From NCBI GenBank assembly GCA_027625915.1, contig JANTQA010000008.1, forward strand, positions 11,657,001 through 11,721,000: DNA of 64,000 bases, in the 5' to 3' direction. Position numbers and translations under genes: made by a program. Numbering within the stretch: the stretch's first letter is position 1; every line of letters starts with the position of its first letter. Source of the DNA: Anaeramoeba flamelloides (lineage: Eukaryota; Metamonada; Anaeramoebidae). Under the pieces are notes generated by a model. The model made no database searches and was not told the DNA's origin. It saw nothing but the letters and a program-made list of their open reading frames with translations. Below are positions 1 through 11,202 of the stretch, one piece after another.

Positions 1-3000
1 AATGGCAACAATGGTCTCACACGCATGGGCATTTGTGATCTCAATTTTGACAACATTACTTATCAATCAAAATATCTGCGTGCCACTTTTAGATTTGGTT
101 CTCCTTTAGAGAATTACAAAAACCAAGAGGATCAAGAGACTGAGCAAAATGACCAATTTAACGATTGGATTAAAGATTTGATTCCAGACTCAGTTGACGA
201 TTCCAATTCAAAAGACTTGACAATCTATTATTTAGGTAATACATCAATTTTTTGAGACTTGCATTTTTGATATATTTTCTTTTTAGGAATAAAAGTTTTG
301 AGAAATTGGATAAGATCTAGAGGACAAACAAACTATAATCGCCATAAGTTGTAAAAATTGATATTTGTCTGATCAAGAATTTCAGGTTAATATTCACTAA
401 AATTATTCCTACAAGATTCAAAATATGTTTGATCACATCCATTTTGATTTAAAATAACAATGATAAGAGAAATCGCAATTGTAAATTATAAGCTTTTCTG
501 AATTTGAAGAAGAGGAGAAGGATAAAAATTATTTACCTTTGGGAGTAAAATTATTTCAATAAAAAAACTTTACAATTACCTGGATTGTCATTTTTAGAAG
601 GAACTTTTATCTCTGAGTTATTTTTTTTCCCAAAGGTAATAGGATAAATATTTCAACAAGAATTCAATTAAACCCGACATAGAACTTCATTAATCAACTC
701 TAGAGAGATGAATTATCAATTTTAAAAGATTTCATATTTCTCAATGAAATTTTAAGTCAAAAAGATTCTGAAATCTTTTCGGGTTTGAATTTTTTGATTT
801 AAACACAAAAAGGAAAATAAGAAAAGCTTTTTTTTTCTGATAAAATCTCATTTATAGTAATTTCTAAGAATTTTGTATGAACAAATAACATTGAAAAGAG
901 AATCTTATTTTTGCAATGCAAGAAAAATAAATCAAATATTGAATCGTTTTAAGATCAAAAAAAATAGAATATTTATTTGATTCAAAAATTATTGATTAAA
1001 TTTCTGAAATTTAAAAAGATTAAGTTATATTCTGTTTCAAATATCCAGAGTATAAACAATGAACTTTGGTACTGATTTAAAATCACTTATTTGATAATTA
1101 ACTATTAATTTTTTTTTAGAGAATGTTTTGCTTTTGAATACTATTATTTGCTAGAAAATCTTTAAAAAATTAAGAAATAATTGTAAATTTTATTGATACC
1201 TTTAGATGATAAAAACTTTCTATGTTTAATAACTCACTGAAATAATTAAGATCGCTGTTATTGATTATTGATTAAAAATAATCAAAATAAAAAAATATTT
1301 CTTGAAGTTATAAATTAACTTTTATAAAGAACTAAAAAAGTATATTGGGAGAACTATTAATTTTTAATGGTTTGATTGGATTTTCTCCTTCTTTTTTTTT
1401 TTTTTTTTGGTTAATAAAGAGAAAAAATTGATTTGAACTCTTCTTTGAAAAAACAAATTATTTTTTTTTACAACTCTAAAATAAATAAAGTAATTTTTTT
1501 GAGATTAAGTTGATTTCTCGATATAGAGTCTATTCCGAAACTTGGTGGTTTTAATTTTCAAGTGAAATTTGATTCACTTCCTTTACAGGCAATAAGATTT
1601 CAATCTTCTTTCAACTAAAATAATTTGTTTATAAATAATTTGGTAATATTATTGGATTTTGGTTTTTTCAAAAATGAGAAAAATGGATCAAACTTTTGAA
1701 AATCAATAATTCATTTCTGAAAATAAGTAGTAAAAGTAAATTTATTCTTGTTGTAATAATATTTTAATTGGGTTTTCAATTTCAAGATGTGATAATATTT
1801 TTTTTTGAATTTGCTATTAAATTTACTATTAATTTTTTTTTTGGTTGGCTCTTCTATTTAAGAAATCCCTCAAAAAAACAATACCATTTCGAAAAAAAAA
1901 ATAAAATGTTAAACAAACTTTGAGCCTTACTTTCGTTGGAACATCTCTAACAAAATTTACTTGTGTTCTTTAGAAAAATAAAATTGTGAATAATAAGATT
2001 GTTTAAACTCAAAATAACAATAATGTAACATGCAAACAAGAGAGCAGGTAGTTGTTGAAAAACTCTTCAATAATAACTAAAGAATTAGATTTTTTAAGAT
2101 CCAATTTAACTAAACTCTGTTTCAGTCAAAGGGGCCCAAAATTTTTTTCAAATATCAATTATTTTATATAATTGACCTTTGAAGAACAAATAAGAAATAA
2201 AGAGAATAATACACCTCAAAGAAATGTTGATACATGTCTGAAAGAAAACTAATTAATCAATAGATTTTCTTAAAAATTGAAAAACTCAAATTCTTAGGGC
2301 CCTATTGAGAAAAACAAGGATGTTTGTTTTGAACTTCTACTGGTATTTGAATAATAAATATGAAACATTTTTCACATCATTTTCCATACTTTTCTTTTAG
2401 AAATTAAACCCCCAAACAAAGTTTGTTGGTATTTGTGGTCTCTATTTGAAAAAGAAAATGAAAATGAAGTGAAAATTTTTCACATTTATTAAACAAATAT
2501 CAAGATCAAAGTTCTAATTGAATTGCAATAGAAATCAATAGACTTCTCAACAATATTTACATGGTTTCAATGACATTAGGATAACACGTTTTTACCAAGT
2601 GACTATTGATCTTGCAATAAAAAATTTTTTGCAAATGAATGACGTTTTAAAAAAAAAATCGAAGAAAAAAATACAAAAATATATAGAAATGTGAAAAAAT
2701 GATTTCCATTTTGAAAATTTCCGAAATAAAAGTTTTCTTCTAATATTCAGTCAAACTCTTTAAACACGTATATTATACCATTACAACTGGGACCCTTTGA
2801 CTGAAAAATATTTTATTTTCAAAGATACTACTATGTCTCAATTTTCTATTTGTTTATGTTAAGGATTATCAGAATTTTATGCTCGGTGGATACTATTTTT
2901 AAGTGTAGAAACATATTTATGGGCTTAAAAGAAACTCGATCTTATAGATCTTGCTAACTCTAAAATTTAGGGTGTTTTTTGGAATTTTTTGAGTTTGGCA

Positions 3001-6000
3001 AATCCATTTTTAGGTTGAATTTAACATCTTTGATATTTTCTCTTGACAAATCTTGATAGTATTCTTGAAAAAATAAAGAATTCCTTGCTTTCTTCTCTGG
3101 TGTCTCTAAATTGGTTTTTTTGATACTGAAAAAAATTTTTTGGGTTAATTTTGTTTGGTTGGGTATTTATAAGCTAAGTGCATTGATTAGGTTTCTGGAC
3201 TTTTTATTTTTTTTTCAATCTTTGGGATCTTGAAACCCATTCTATTTCCTTTCCTTTTTTTTTTTTTTGAGAGTTTTGTTAGGGGTAGTTGAGTAATTCT
3301 CCCAACAAAGTAACAATACCTCGAAATCAACTGATCAGGTTGTTTAACATTAGGTGGTGGTTTGAGAAACTTAACAAGCATTCCTTTAGACAGGTGCCTT
3401 TAATATTTTTTACTTTTGTAATGCTATCTCAACCACAAACTTGATGAATTGGTAAAATAGAGAAATTTTAGTCTTTAATGGTAATTGCTTCGATCTTTTT
3501 GTGTTGGGAAATGGGATTTTAATTGTTGTTTCTATACCCTTTCTACACAAAAAACCCAAAATATAAAATCCCAATTGATAGATTTGTGTTCCTTTGAAAA
3601 AAATGCTTTGTGTTTTTCCAAATTAAAAAAAAAATTTAAAAGTTAGAACAAAAAATAAACAAAAAAAAAACTCTTTTCTAAATTATTTAAAGCACAAAAC
3701 CAATTCAAGACTTCAAAATAGCATTACCAAAATTTCAGATCCTTCACGAAAAAGAAAAAAAAATTTCCTTCGCCAAATCCAAAAATTTTCTCTCAACATT
3801 TTCGACTTCCAAAATGATATTGGGAAAATGTCACTCCACTTTATATTGAAGTATGTTAGAGATTGTGGTGAGTGTAGTCACCCATTTGAAAAGAAAGTGG
3901 AGTGACGTTTTCCTAATATCAAAAAAAAATAGCTTTTTATTTTTGCATTGCTTTGTTGGGATTTTTCGAAAAGTTTTTGGATCAATAAATGATTTTAGTC
4001 AAAATCTTAAATTGCTAAAAATTGGCAATATTTTGACTTTCCCTCAATTCCTTATATTTTAAAGGTCTTAATCTATTTACTGTATTGTATTTCAATGCAC
4101 ACAGAGTATAAAATTCAGATAGTCCATAAATTAATTTAAGTTTCGATACGTGCTTTTTATTTTTTTAAACATTTACTTTCTGAAGCAAACAAAAAAAAAA
4201 TAATAAAAGGAAAAAAATAAAAAAATTGGTAAAAAAATGACTGGTTAAAAAAATTGAAAATTTATTTTAAAAGAGTATATTGGTCAAAATTCATAGAATT
4301 TGCTTTATTTTGCAAATTAAGCTGGTATATTTTGACCGAAAAGGATTTTATATGTTCTTGTAAAAAAATGGAAAAAAAATAAGAATACATTATCCTTATT
4401 TTAAGCAATCTTTTTGATAGTTTTAACACCATAAAGTAATATTAAAAAAGAATGATCAAAAAAGTGTTTAATAAATTCCTAAAAATAGTCCAGCAGAAGT
4501 TTACTAACTTTTTTAGAAATAATTTTGAAAGCTTTTTACACGTTTGTATAAAATGACTTTATCATCCCTCAAAATTAATTTTTTTTTTAATTAAATATAT
4601 CAATAAAAAAAAAAAAATAAAAATAAAATAAAAATAAAAATAAAAAAAAAATAATAAAAAAAATAATAATAAAAAAACTAGGTAGTGGTGTTACTGAAAT
4701 AGCTGTGAATGATTTAATAATACACGATTCGTTATTGATAATTGTTTCGATATTTCTTGTCTTTGTTTATACATTATTCCATACAAAAACTTTAACCTTA
4801 ACGATTTTGGGACTTTTTCATACCATTATGGCCTTACCTATGAGCTACTTTTTTTATCGGGTTTTGTTAGGAATTGAATATTTTTCAATGTTAAACTTTT
4901 TGTCGTTATTTATTGTTCTCGGTATTGGCTGTGATGATATTTTTATAATGTTGGATTCCTTTCGGCAATCAAAGCACCAAAAAGAGGAAATCTCAAAAAA
5001 CATTTATACAAGGATGAATTGGGCTTATAAACGTGCTGCCACTACAATGTTGATTACTACCTTAACTTCAGCCGGGGCCTTTTTTGGGAACACAGCATCA
5101 ACAATCCCACCAATTAGATATTTTGGAGTTTTTACGGGGATGGCGATTGTTTTTAATTATTTGTTGGTGATCACATATTTTCCTGCGATAATTGTAATCT
5201 GGAATAATTATGGAGAGAGGGTTTGTTGTTGCTTTGGGCTATTCCAAAAGAAGAAAAAAAAGGAGCAATTTGAAGAAGATCAGAAAGATGAGAGTGGCGG
5301 TGAATTAGAAGATATGGAAAGTTCGAAAGATAGCTTTGATTCGTCGACTACGGAACTTTCTTCTAATAGCATGGAGAATACAAAAAATGGGAAAAAGGAA
5401 AAGGAAAGCGAAAATCAGAAAATGGGAAAAAACAAAGAAAAAAAAGCGAAAAAGAGATCTAAAGAAAAAGAAACAGCCGATATAACGCAATTCAGGAGGC
5501 TCGAGAGATATTTTTATTGTTATCATTCAGAATTCATTTTGAAATACCGATATATTCTTTTGATCGTCTTTATTGGTATCTTTGTTGGTATGATTATTCA
5601 AGCAACCAAATTGAAGCCGGCGGAAGATCCAGCAGAGTTCTTGCCTGAAGACCATTTCCTCTCAATAGCCATTTCAATGGAAACAGATCATTTTTATTCA
5701 AACGACATTACTGCAACAATATATCTTGTGTGGGGGGTTGAATCTATTGATCGGGAAGGCATTGATCCTTTAGCCATCGACAATTTGGGAGATGTAATAT
5801 ATGATAAGGATTGGAACCCGAAATTAAAATCTTCTCAGGAATATGTAATACAGGTGTGCGATCAAATTCAAAAAAAATGGGAAGGCGAGATTTATAGAAC
5901 CTCACAAATGAATTGCTTCATGAAAAATTTCAGAGATTGGGTAACAAACGAAACACTTGCCGGGGGATCCTATAGCTTCCCCGTTGAAGAGGATCAGTTT

Positions 6001-6990
6001 GAAGAACTGTTACTTCGCTATACAGATTGGCAATTTAAACAATTTCGAAATGTGTTGGTAATACAGGACGTTTTTTATCTTCCTTTTGGTATTCCATACA
6101 CAGTTGGCTTTGACAAAAAAACTTCAGAGCTTCGTTGGTTTGCTTTGCAATTTAATTTGATCTTGAACCCAATTTCTCCTGCTTCCAAAATTAGACCCGA
6201 TTATGAGGAAGTTGAGGACTATATCAAAGAGCTCAATGCTGATGCTCCAGAGGGTATAAAAAATTTGGGGTCCGTTTCCGGTACGTGGATTTCAATGCTG
6301 ACAGAAGAGGTTTTAATTAGAGTTGCACTTACGAGTGTTGGCGTTTCTTTAGCAATATCGTTTTTAATCATCTTAATTGCCACAAATAATCTGATAATCA
6401 GCTTTTATGCCTTGCTTTCAATCTCTGGTGTTGTTGTGACAATTGTTGGAATGATGGTTAGCCTCGGCTGGCAACTAGGAATCGTTGAATCCATCTCCTT
6501 AACAATCATTGTCGGTATTAGTGTTGATTACATCGTGCATTTCTGCCATGCGTACAATGTTTCAAAAAAGGAAAAGAGATTTGAAAAATTAAGAGAATCA
6601 ATGACCAGCCTCGGAATTTCTGTTGTCTCTGCAGCGGTCACTACCCTCTTTGCATCCTTTATCATGTTCTTCACTTACATAATTTTCTTCCAAAGATTTG
6701 GTATCTTTATTTGGATGACAATATTGTCTAGTGTGTTATGGTCATTCGTTTTTTTCTTTGTATTGCTTGCAATTAAAGGCCACGTCAATGATCAAGGCAA
6801 TGTTAAAATATTCTTCAATAAAATATTCTGTAAAAAAAAATACAAGGCAAGGTTGGAAGAAAGAAAAATGAAAAAAAATCTTCAAAAACATGCTGAATCT
6901 GAAGACTCACTCAGTACCGATTATTGTAAAGACGAAAACTTTATAGAAATGAATGATCAGAATTCTTTAGTTATTATGGGAACTCATTAA
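1..6990 (+). CDS. Dispatched/Patched-like RND transporter, 5' partial, two exons in window
   Basis: The 3' part of an RND-superfamily membrane protein (Dispatched/Patched/NPC1 group), a multi-pass transporter of lipids or lipid-linked ligands. Exon 1 (1-235) is open from the window edge, so the start lies outside. It encodes part of the first extracellular domain and ends in TTA-G. Exon 2 (4682-6990) completes that codon and reads on as GSGVTEIAVND, then five helices to about 5210. The helix motif GIGCDD near 4921 and the second-half motif GISVDYIVH near 6513 are the paired acidic signatures of the proton-coupled family. A Lys/Glu/Ser-rich cytosolic insert (about 5245-5490) separates the halves. 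TM7 lies near 5545, the second ectodomain at 5620-6290, and the last five helices at 6310-6790. GIGCDD looks closer to Dispatched than to Patched, but this is a family-level inference. The substrate is unknown. Confidence 0.85.
690..1850 (+). repeat. Repeat module A, copy 1 (inside giant intron)
   Basis: About 1.2 kb of AT-rich sequence that aligns by eye, in the same orientation, with 53475-54840 inside the other giant intron. Shared landmarks include 'AGAGAGATGAA' near its start, 'AATAAATCAAATAT' near 930, 'AATTTTTAATGGTTTGATTG' near 1355 and 'TTTTCAATTTCAAGATG' near 1775. Similarity is patchy, with indels, so the copies are old. No coding frame was seen. Confidence 0.6.
2480..2860 (+). repeat. 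Repeat module B, copy 1 (inside giant intron)
   Basis: A degenerate repeat of roughly 350-400 bp related to 26200-26540 and 56330-56670. The best-conserved stretch is 'CTAATATTCAGTCAAACTCT' followed about 25 bp later by 'CCATTACAACTGGGA' (about 2740-2795). It lies downstream of module A, the same order as in the intron at 52431-57655. Confidence 0.55.
3816..3920. repeat. Inverted repeat, 27-bp arms, inside the giant intron
   Basis: Arms 3816-3842 and 3894-3920 are reverse complements with about three mismatches (core GTCACTCCACTTT / AAAGTGGAGTGAC), separated by 51 bases. It may be a tiny foldback element or an RNA hairpin formed in the intron. No direct target duplication is obvious. Confidence 0.7.
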
Positions 6991-9900
6991 TCCAATAAAT
7001 TAATATTAGTTCTTGATAACTTTGATGAAAGTCAAAAGAAAATTTTTTGGAAATTTTTATTTGCAAATTTTAATGTGACCTTGTTTCTTGGGAATTGATG
7101 GTTTCTACATTATAGTTTAAAAAAGAATAAAATCCCAATTTATTATTTTAATAATTTAAATTGTCTTGGTTTTTTGAAGTACTATGTTTCTTTTATGCTT
7201 TGTGACAACTGAGATTCAATGTTATAATTCGAAAAAATGGTTTCAATGAATTCTCTTTAATCGAAAGACAAAATATAACAAAATTTAGATTTTTTTGGCG
7301 TTAATATACCAAAAATTAATCGATGATCTAAAAACTTTGGAAATTTTTGAAACAATCAGGTAATAATCAATACTCGGTTGTAATTACCTCTAACTTCTCT
7401 TATTTTCAACATTATTTTCAAGGATATTTATACCATTTTCATCAACTCAAGAATATTATATATGGATATCTGAATTAAAAACAATCAAGATAACTCATAT
7501 ATTAAAAAGCAATAATATTTTTAATATTATTAACAGAAAAGACTCCATAACTTAATAAGCCCTAGCGGAAAATAAAAGTATCTGGAAATCTTTCAAAATA
7601 TTTTTAAATAAAAATTTAAGAATTTGAGAAGTGCCTTAAAGTGCTGTAAAGTGCCTAGGTTTTCTTGAGTTTTCTCTTTTTTTGAAAAATTGATAGATTT
7701 TCCTTGGTTTTTTTGGAGTTTTCTATTTATTTGGAAAATCAATAGATTTTCGTTAGGGTTTTTTGAATTTTAAGAAATTAAAAAAAAAAAACTTCCTTTT
7801 GTTTTCTTGAGTTTTCTGGTTTATTCTGAAAAGTAAGAGATTTTAGTTAGGTTTTTTTGAGGTTTTCTATTTATTTTTGAAGTGTTCTAGGCTTTTTTGA
7901 GGTTTTCTATTTTATTTCGAAAATCTATTGATTTTCTTTCGAAATAGAAAACTCAAAAAACCTACTACACTTCAAAAATAAATAGAAAACCTCAAAAAAA
8001 ACCTAGAACACTTCACGAAATAAAATAGAAAATATCAAAAAAAAAAAAATTATAGAGAGATCCTTGAATATTTTTATAGTTTTGGAAATAAATTTTAAGA
8101 AAATTTTTTCATTTTTTATATTTTAAAATTCTAAAATAGTCTAACACATTGAAAAATTTAATAAAAATGAAAGAAAAGAAAATAAAATAAAAAAATTAGA
8201 TTGTTAAACATAAGAAACACGCTGAAGATAAATAAAGATTTGAAACTCTTCAAATATAAATTTTAACCTATAAACTTTAAAGGAACCACTAATAAAAGGT
8301 GGTTATGTTACAAATTAAATAAAAAATTCTTAGCTTTTAAAAAGAAGCATTTTTTTTAGAGGTAAGGTATACTTTATGATATGTATTTTATTCCTATAAA
8401 ATGTGAATCTCCTAACAAAAAATGACTTTTTGGATCGATGGTTCAGAAAACATTTTGTAATTTTGATTTTTTCTTTTTATTTGAATTGGCAAAAGATTTT
8501 AGTCTAGTAAATGGAAATGGTTAGAATAGTAATAAAGATCTTAACTCACAATAATCCAAGTAGAACTTGTTATTATTGATAAAAATACTGGTATTTTTTA
8601 AATAAATGAGCAAGAATTTTCACTTCATTGTAATTTTCTTTTACAAATAGAGTTTATAAAGAAGTGGATTGTAATTTGTGGTTCCTTTATTCAAGGAATC
8701 CAGGTAACAGATTAATTGTGTGAAAATTTGATAAATATTATTACAACTACTTTTTTGTTCAGTCTCATTTTGTAAAAAAATAATTTGTTTCAAAAAAAGA
8801 ATCAAAAAAACACTTTTTTATAATATGATTTTAAATTTGTGTTTTTTATCATTTTTCTGTTTATCAGCCGGTTTATTAGTGGTTATATAGTTGATGAGTG
8901 CTAATATTTTTCCAATTGTGGGAAAAGTACTTTTTTCTAAAATGCGTCAATTGTATCAAGAATGAAATTCATAAATTTAAACTTTATGGAATATCCAAAT
9001 TTCTTATTTATAGTTTTTAATGGTAAGGCCGAATGGATTTATTCCTAAAGCCCAAATAAAAAAAAGTAAATTTAGACAACAAAATAATTTTGTCGTTACA
9101 ACGAGTGTTATCCGTAGATTACTAAGAGTATAATCCCTACAGTGAATTTGATCAAAGTCTATTAAAGTTCAAAACGTTTGTAAATGATAAAACTAAAAAA
9201 ATATAATCAGAATTTTGTTTGTATTCAATAAAACACAATTCTAAATTGTTGGTTGTTATTGGTCAATGTAAATTAAATTAGAACTTTTTGTTCATTTCAT
9301 TTTACCAAAATTCAAAATTGGTTTCTTAATTGTTGACTTTGAAAAATAAAAATTATATTTCAAGGAAAATGGTGTTTTTTTAATTTTTGGTTTAAGTTAA
9401 TAAAGGTTTTCGGGTTTAGGAATCTAAAAATTTCTTGTGAATATTTCATTGAAAAATAAACATAAAATGATTTTTTGATCAAAATTGAAAATTATTTGGA
9501 TGATTTTAACTTTACAATTTAAATGAGATTCGGTCAAAAATATAAATAAGAAAAATTAGATAATTTGTTAAGTGATTAGCGTCTACCAAGGAGAAGCCTA
9601 TGAACAAAGTATGTTGTTATTGGACCTAACCACATATGTGCTACATGGTTCAAATGTCTCTAAAAAATCGATTAGTCAAGTAGTAATATTTGTTAATCTC
9701 ATCAATTAAAAAAGATTCTTGTATTAATAAAAAACCCAGCAATTTCAGAAATAAAATCTGCATTTCGCCATAAATTTAAAGGTTGAATTATCAATACCCA
9801 GACCCCAAAGTTGAAAAACAGATTTCTTAAATTTGTGGCGAAATGTAGATTAGTTGCTAAAAAATTCGTTTTTTTTTTAAAAATTAAATAATTAACCCCA

Positions 9901-10421
9901 TAAATTTTTTTTGACAAATTATTTCTCAAATCATGGAAATATATTGATGTTTCAAGTAGTTTTATAAAAAGCAAACAAAACTAATCAGTCTTTGGAATTT
10001 TATGTTGATGATTATTGAGTTAATCTTTGAAATTAAAAAAATTAGAAAAATATTTACTTTTGGAAGTTCTAAATCTATATTATTAAATACTGAAATACTT
10101 TATTTTGGGTTTCTCTGTTTTTAGATTTGGAAAAGGAATTAAAAAAAATTTCTATAATTATATTTTTTTAAAAGTGATCTTTAGTAAAAAATGTAATAAT
10201 TTATTGTGCAATAAGATTTATAATAGATTTTTTTGAGTCACTTAAACGTGGTGAACTAATATCATTTGCACCCAATTACAACATACTTTGATTATAAAGA
10301 AATCTATGGTGACACTAATCCCTTAATTGTGAGTAATATACTAATTCAAAAAAACATTTCTTTTTCGGAAAAAAAAAAAATTAAAAAAAAGTAATTATTT
10401 TGGTGGGGTGTTTCAATTTTT
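6991..10421. other. Intergenic region with a foldback repeat cluster
   Basis: 3.4 kb between the transporter stop and the eL18 stop. The only clear structure is the foldback cluster at 7625-8060. The remainder is AT-rich with short ORFs (for example 9702-9974 on the minus strand) that lack recognisable domains. No tRNA or ncRNA was recognised. Confidence 0.6.
7625..8060. repeat. Foldback repeat cluster, 'GTAAAGTGCC' family, copy 1
   Basis: It begins with the iterated motif AAAGTGC (7637, 7647, 7655). This is followed by tandem units of about 50-60 bp based on GTTTTTTTGAGTTTTCTATTT and GAAAATCAATAGATTTTC. A large palindrome has arms at about 7850-7920 and 7939-8000 (AGGTTTTCTATTTATTTTTG against its complement). 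Related clusters lie at 30405-30530 and 40650-41225. It is non-coding. Confidence 0.7.
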
Positions 10422-11202
10422 TTAAACTTTAAAGGCTTTCGATTTTCTTCTTCCCCTTGCTTTTTCAAATTTTCTTCCTTTACTTCTGACGTGTGGTTTC
10501 GCATGGCTTCCTGGTATGCCAGTTGCACCAAAGTGTTTTACTGCTTCTCTTGATTTAACTCTTCCTCTTAAGAGAACGGTGTTTGATCCTTTTGGTCTGA
10601 GGAGTGCTAATTGATCAAAGGTTAAGCATTCGCCTTTGTTGTTTGGTTTGTTTTGTTATTTTATTTTTTTGTTTTATTATTTTTTGGTTGTTTCAAATTA
10701 ATTGCAAAAGAAAAGAAACAAACAATTTTCAAAAAGAAAAAGATCAATTAATTATTGTTGAATTTTCACAACAACCATATGTCCAGTCAAACAATAAAAA
10801 TAACAAAAAAAGCAAATTGGATCTTGGAAAAAAATGATTTTAATATTTACCTCCTGCCTTGGTAATTCTTGCACGGGCAGTTTTTGTGAATTTAAGAGCA
10901 CAAATGGTCATTTTTGGTACTGTAAAGAATCTTTCATCGTTTGTAACAGTTCCAACCACTACCACAATCTTTCCTTCTCCTTTGACCATTTTCATTTTTC
11001 TTGCAATTCGAGAAACTGAGACTGGTGGTCTGTTTGTTTTGGAAAGGCAAAGTCTTTTTAAAATTCTTTTGTTGAACTTGGAGTTTGTTCTTCTTGCTAA
11101 GAATCTGTAAAGTTTAATTAACAGAGCTAGATAATTGTCAGTTCCTTTGGTGTTTTTTCGAACAACTTTCCGTTTGTGTTTATTTTTTATATCAATACCC
11201 AT
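10422..11202 (-). CDS. RPL18: 60S ribosomal protein eL18 (L18), two exons
   Basis: A cytosolic large-subunit ribosomal protein. Exon 1 (11202-10851) starts [12 protein letters not shown] and contains the family signatures [13 protein letters not shown] and [17 protein letters not shown], ending KAGG. Exon 2 (10633-10422) continues [10 protein letters not shown], then [21 protein letters not shown] and stops in TAA. The intron is 10850-10634 (217 bp, GTAAAT donor, AAAG acceptor) and splits a Gly codon. The spliced product is 187 residues, essentially the length of animal eL18 (188). Both ends match the family, so the gene appears complete and functional. It lies convergent with the transporter gene upstream of it. 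Confidence 0.96.
10634..10850 (-). other. Intron of eL18
   Basis: 217 bp, very AT-rich, GT..AG on the minus strand, with phase preserved across the junction. It is a useful benchmark for ordinary intron size in this genome. Confidence 0.9.

Larger units (their letters stand above)
236..4681 (+). other. 4.4-kb intron of the RND transporter gene
   Basis: The intron has a GTAATA donor at 236 and a CTAG acceptor ending at 4681. Removing it joins exon phases exactly (TTA G|GT AGT GGT) and yields continuous family-like protein across the junction. At 4446 bp it is far longer than the short introns seen elsewhere here (217 bp in eL18, 170 bp in the RGS gene). It holds repeat module A (about 690-1850), module B (about 2480-2860), a 27-bp-stem hairpin (3816-3920) and an A-rich 3' end. 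I see no nested gene that I can support. Confidence 0.75.

Noticed and set aside
3187-3381. 64-codon minus-strand ORF inside the giant intron, locally GC-richer
   Set aside because: It has no domain and ends in Lys runs produced by an A/T homopolymer. There is no upstream or downstream coding continuity.
10859-11110. Plus-strand ORF opposite eL18
   Set aside because: It is the antisense shadow of conserved ribosomal-protein sequence.
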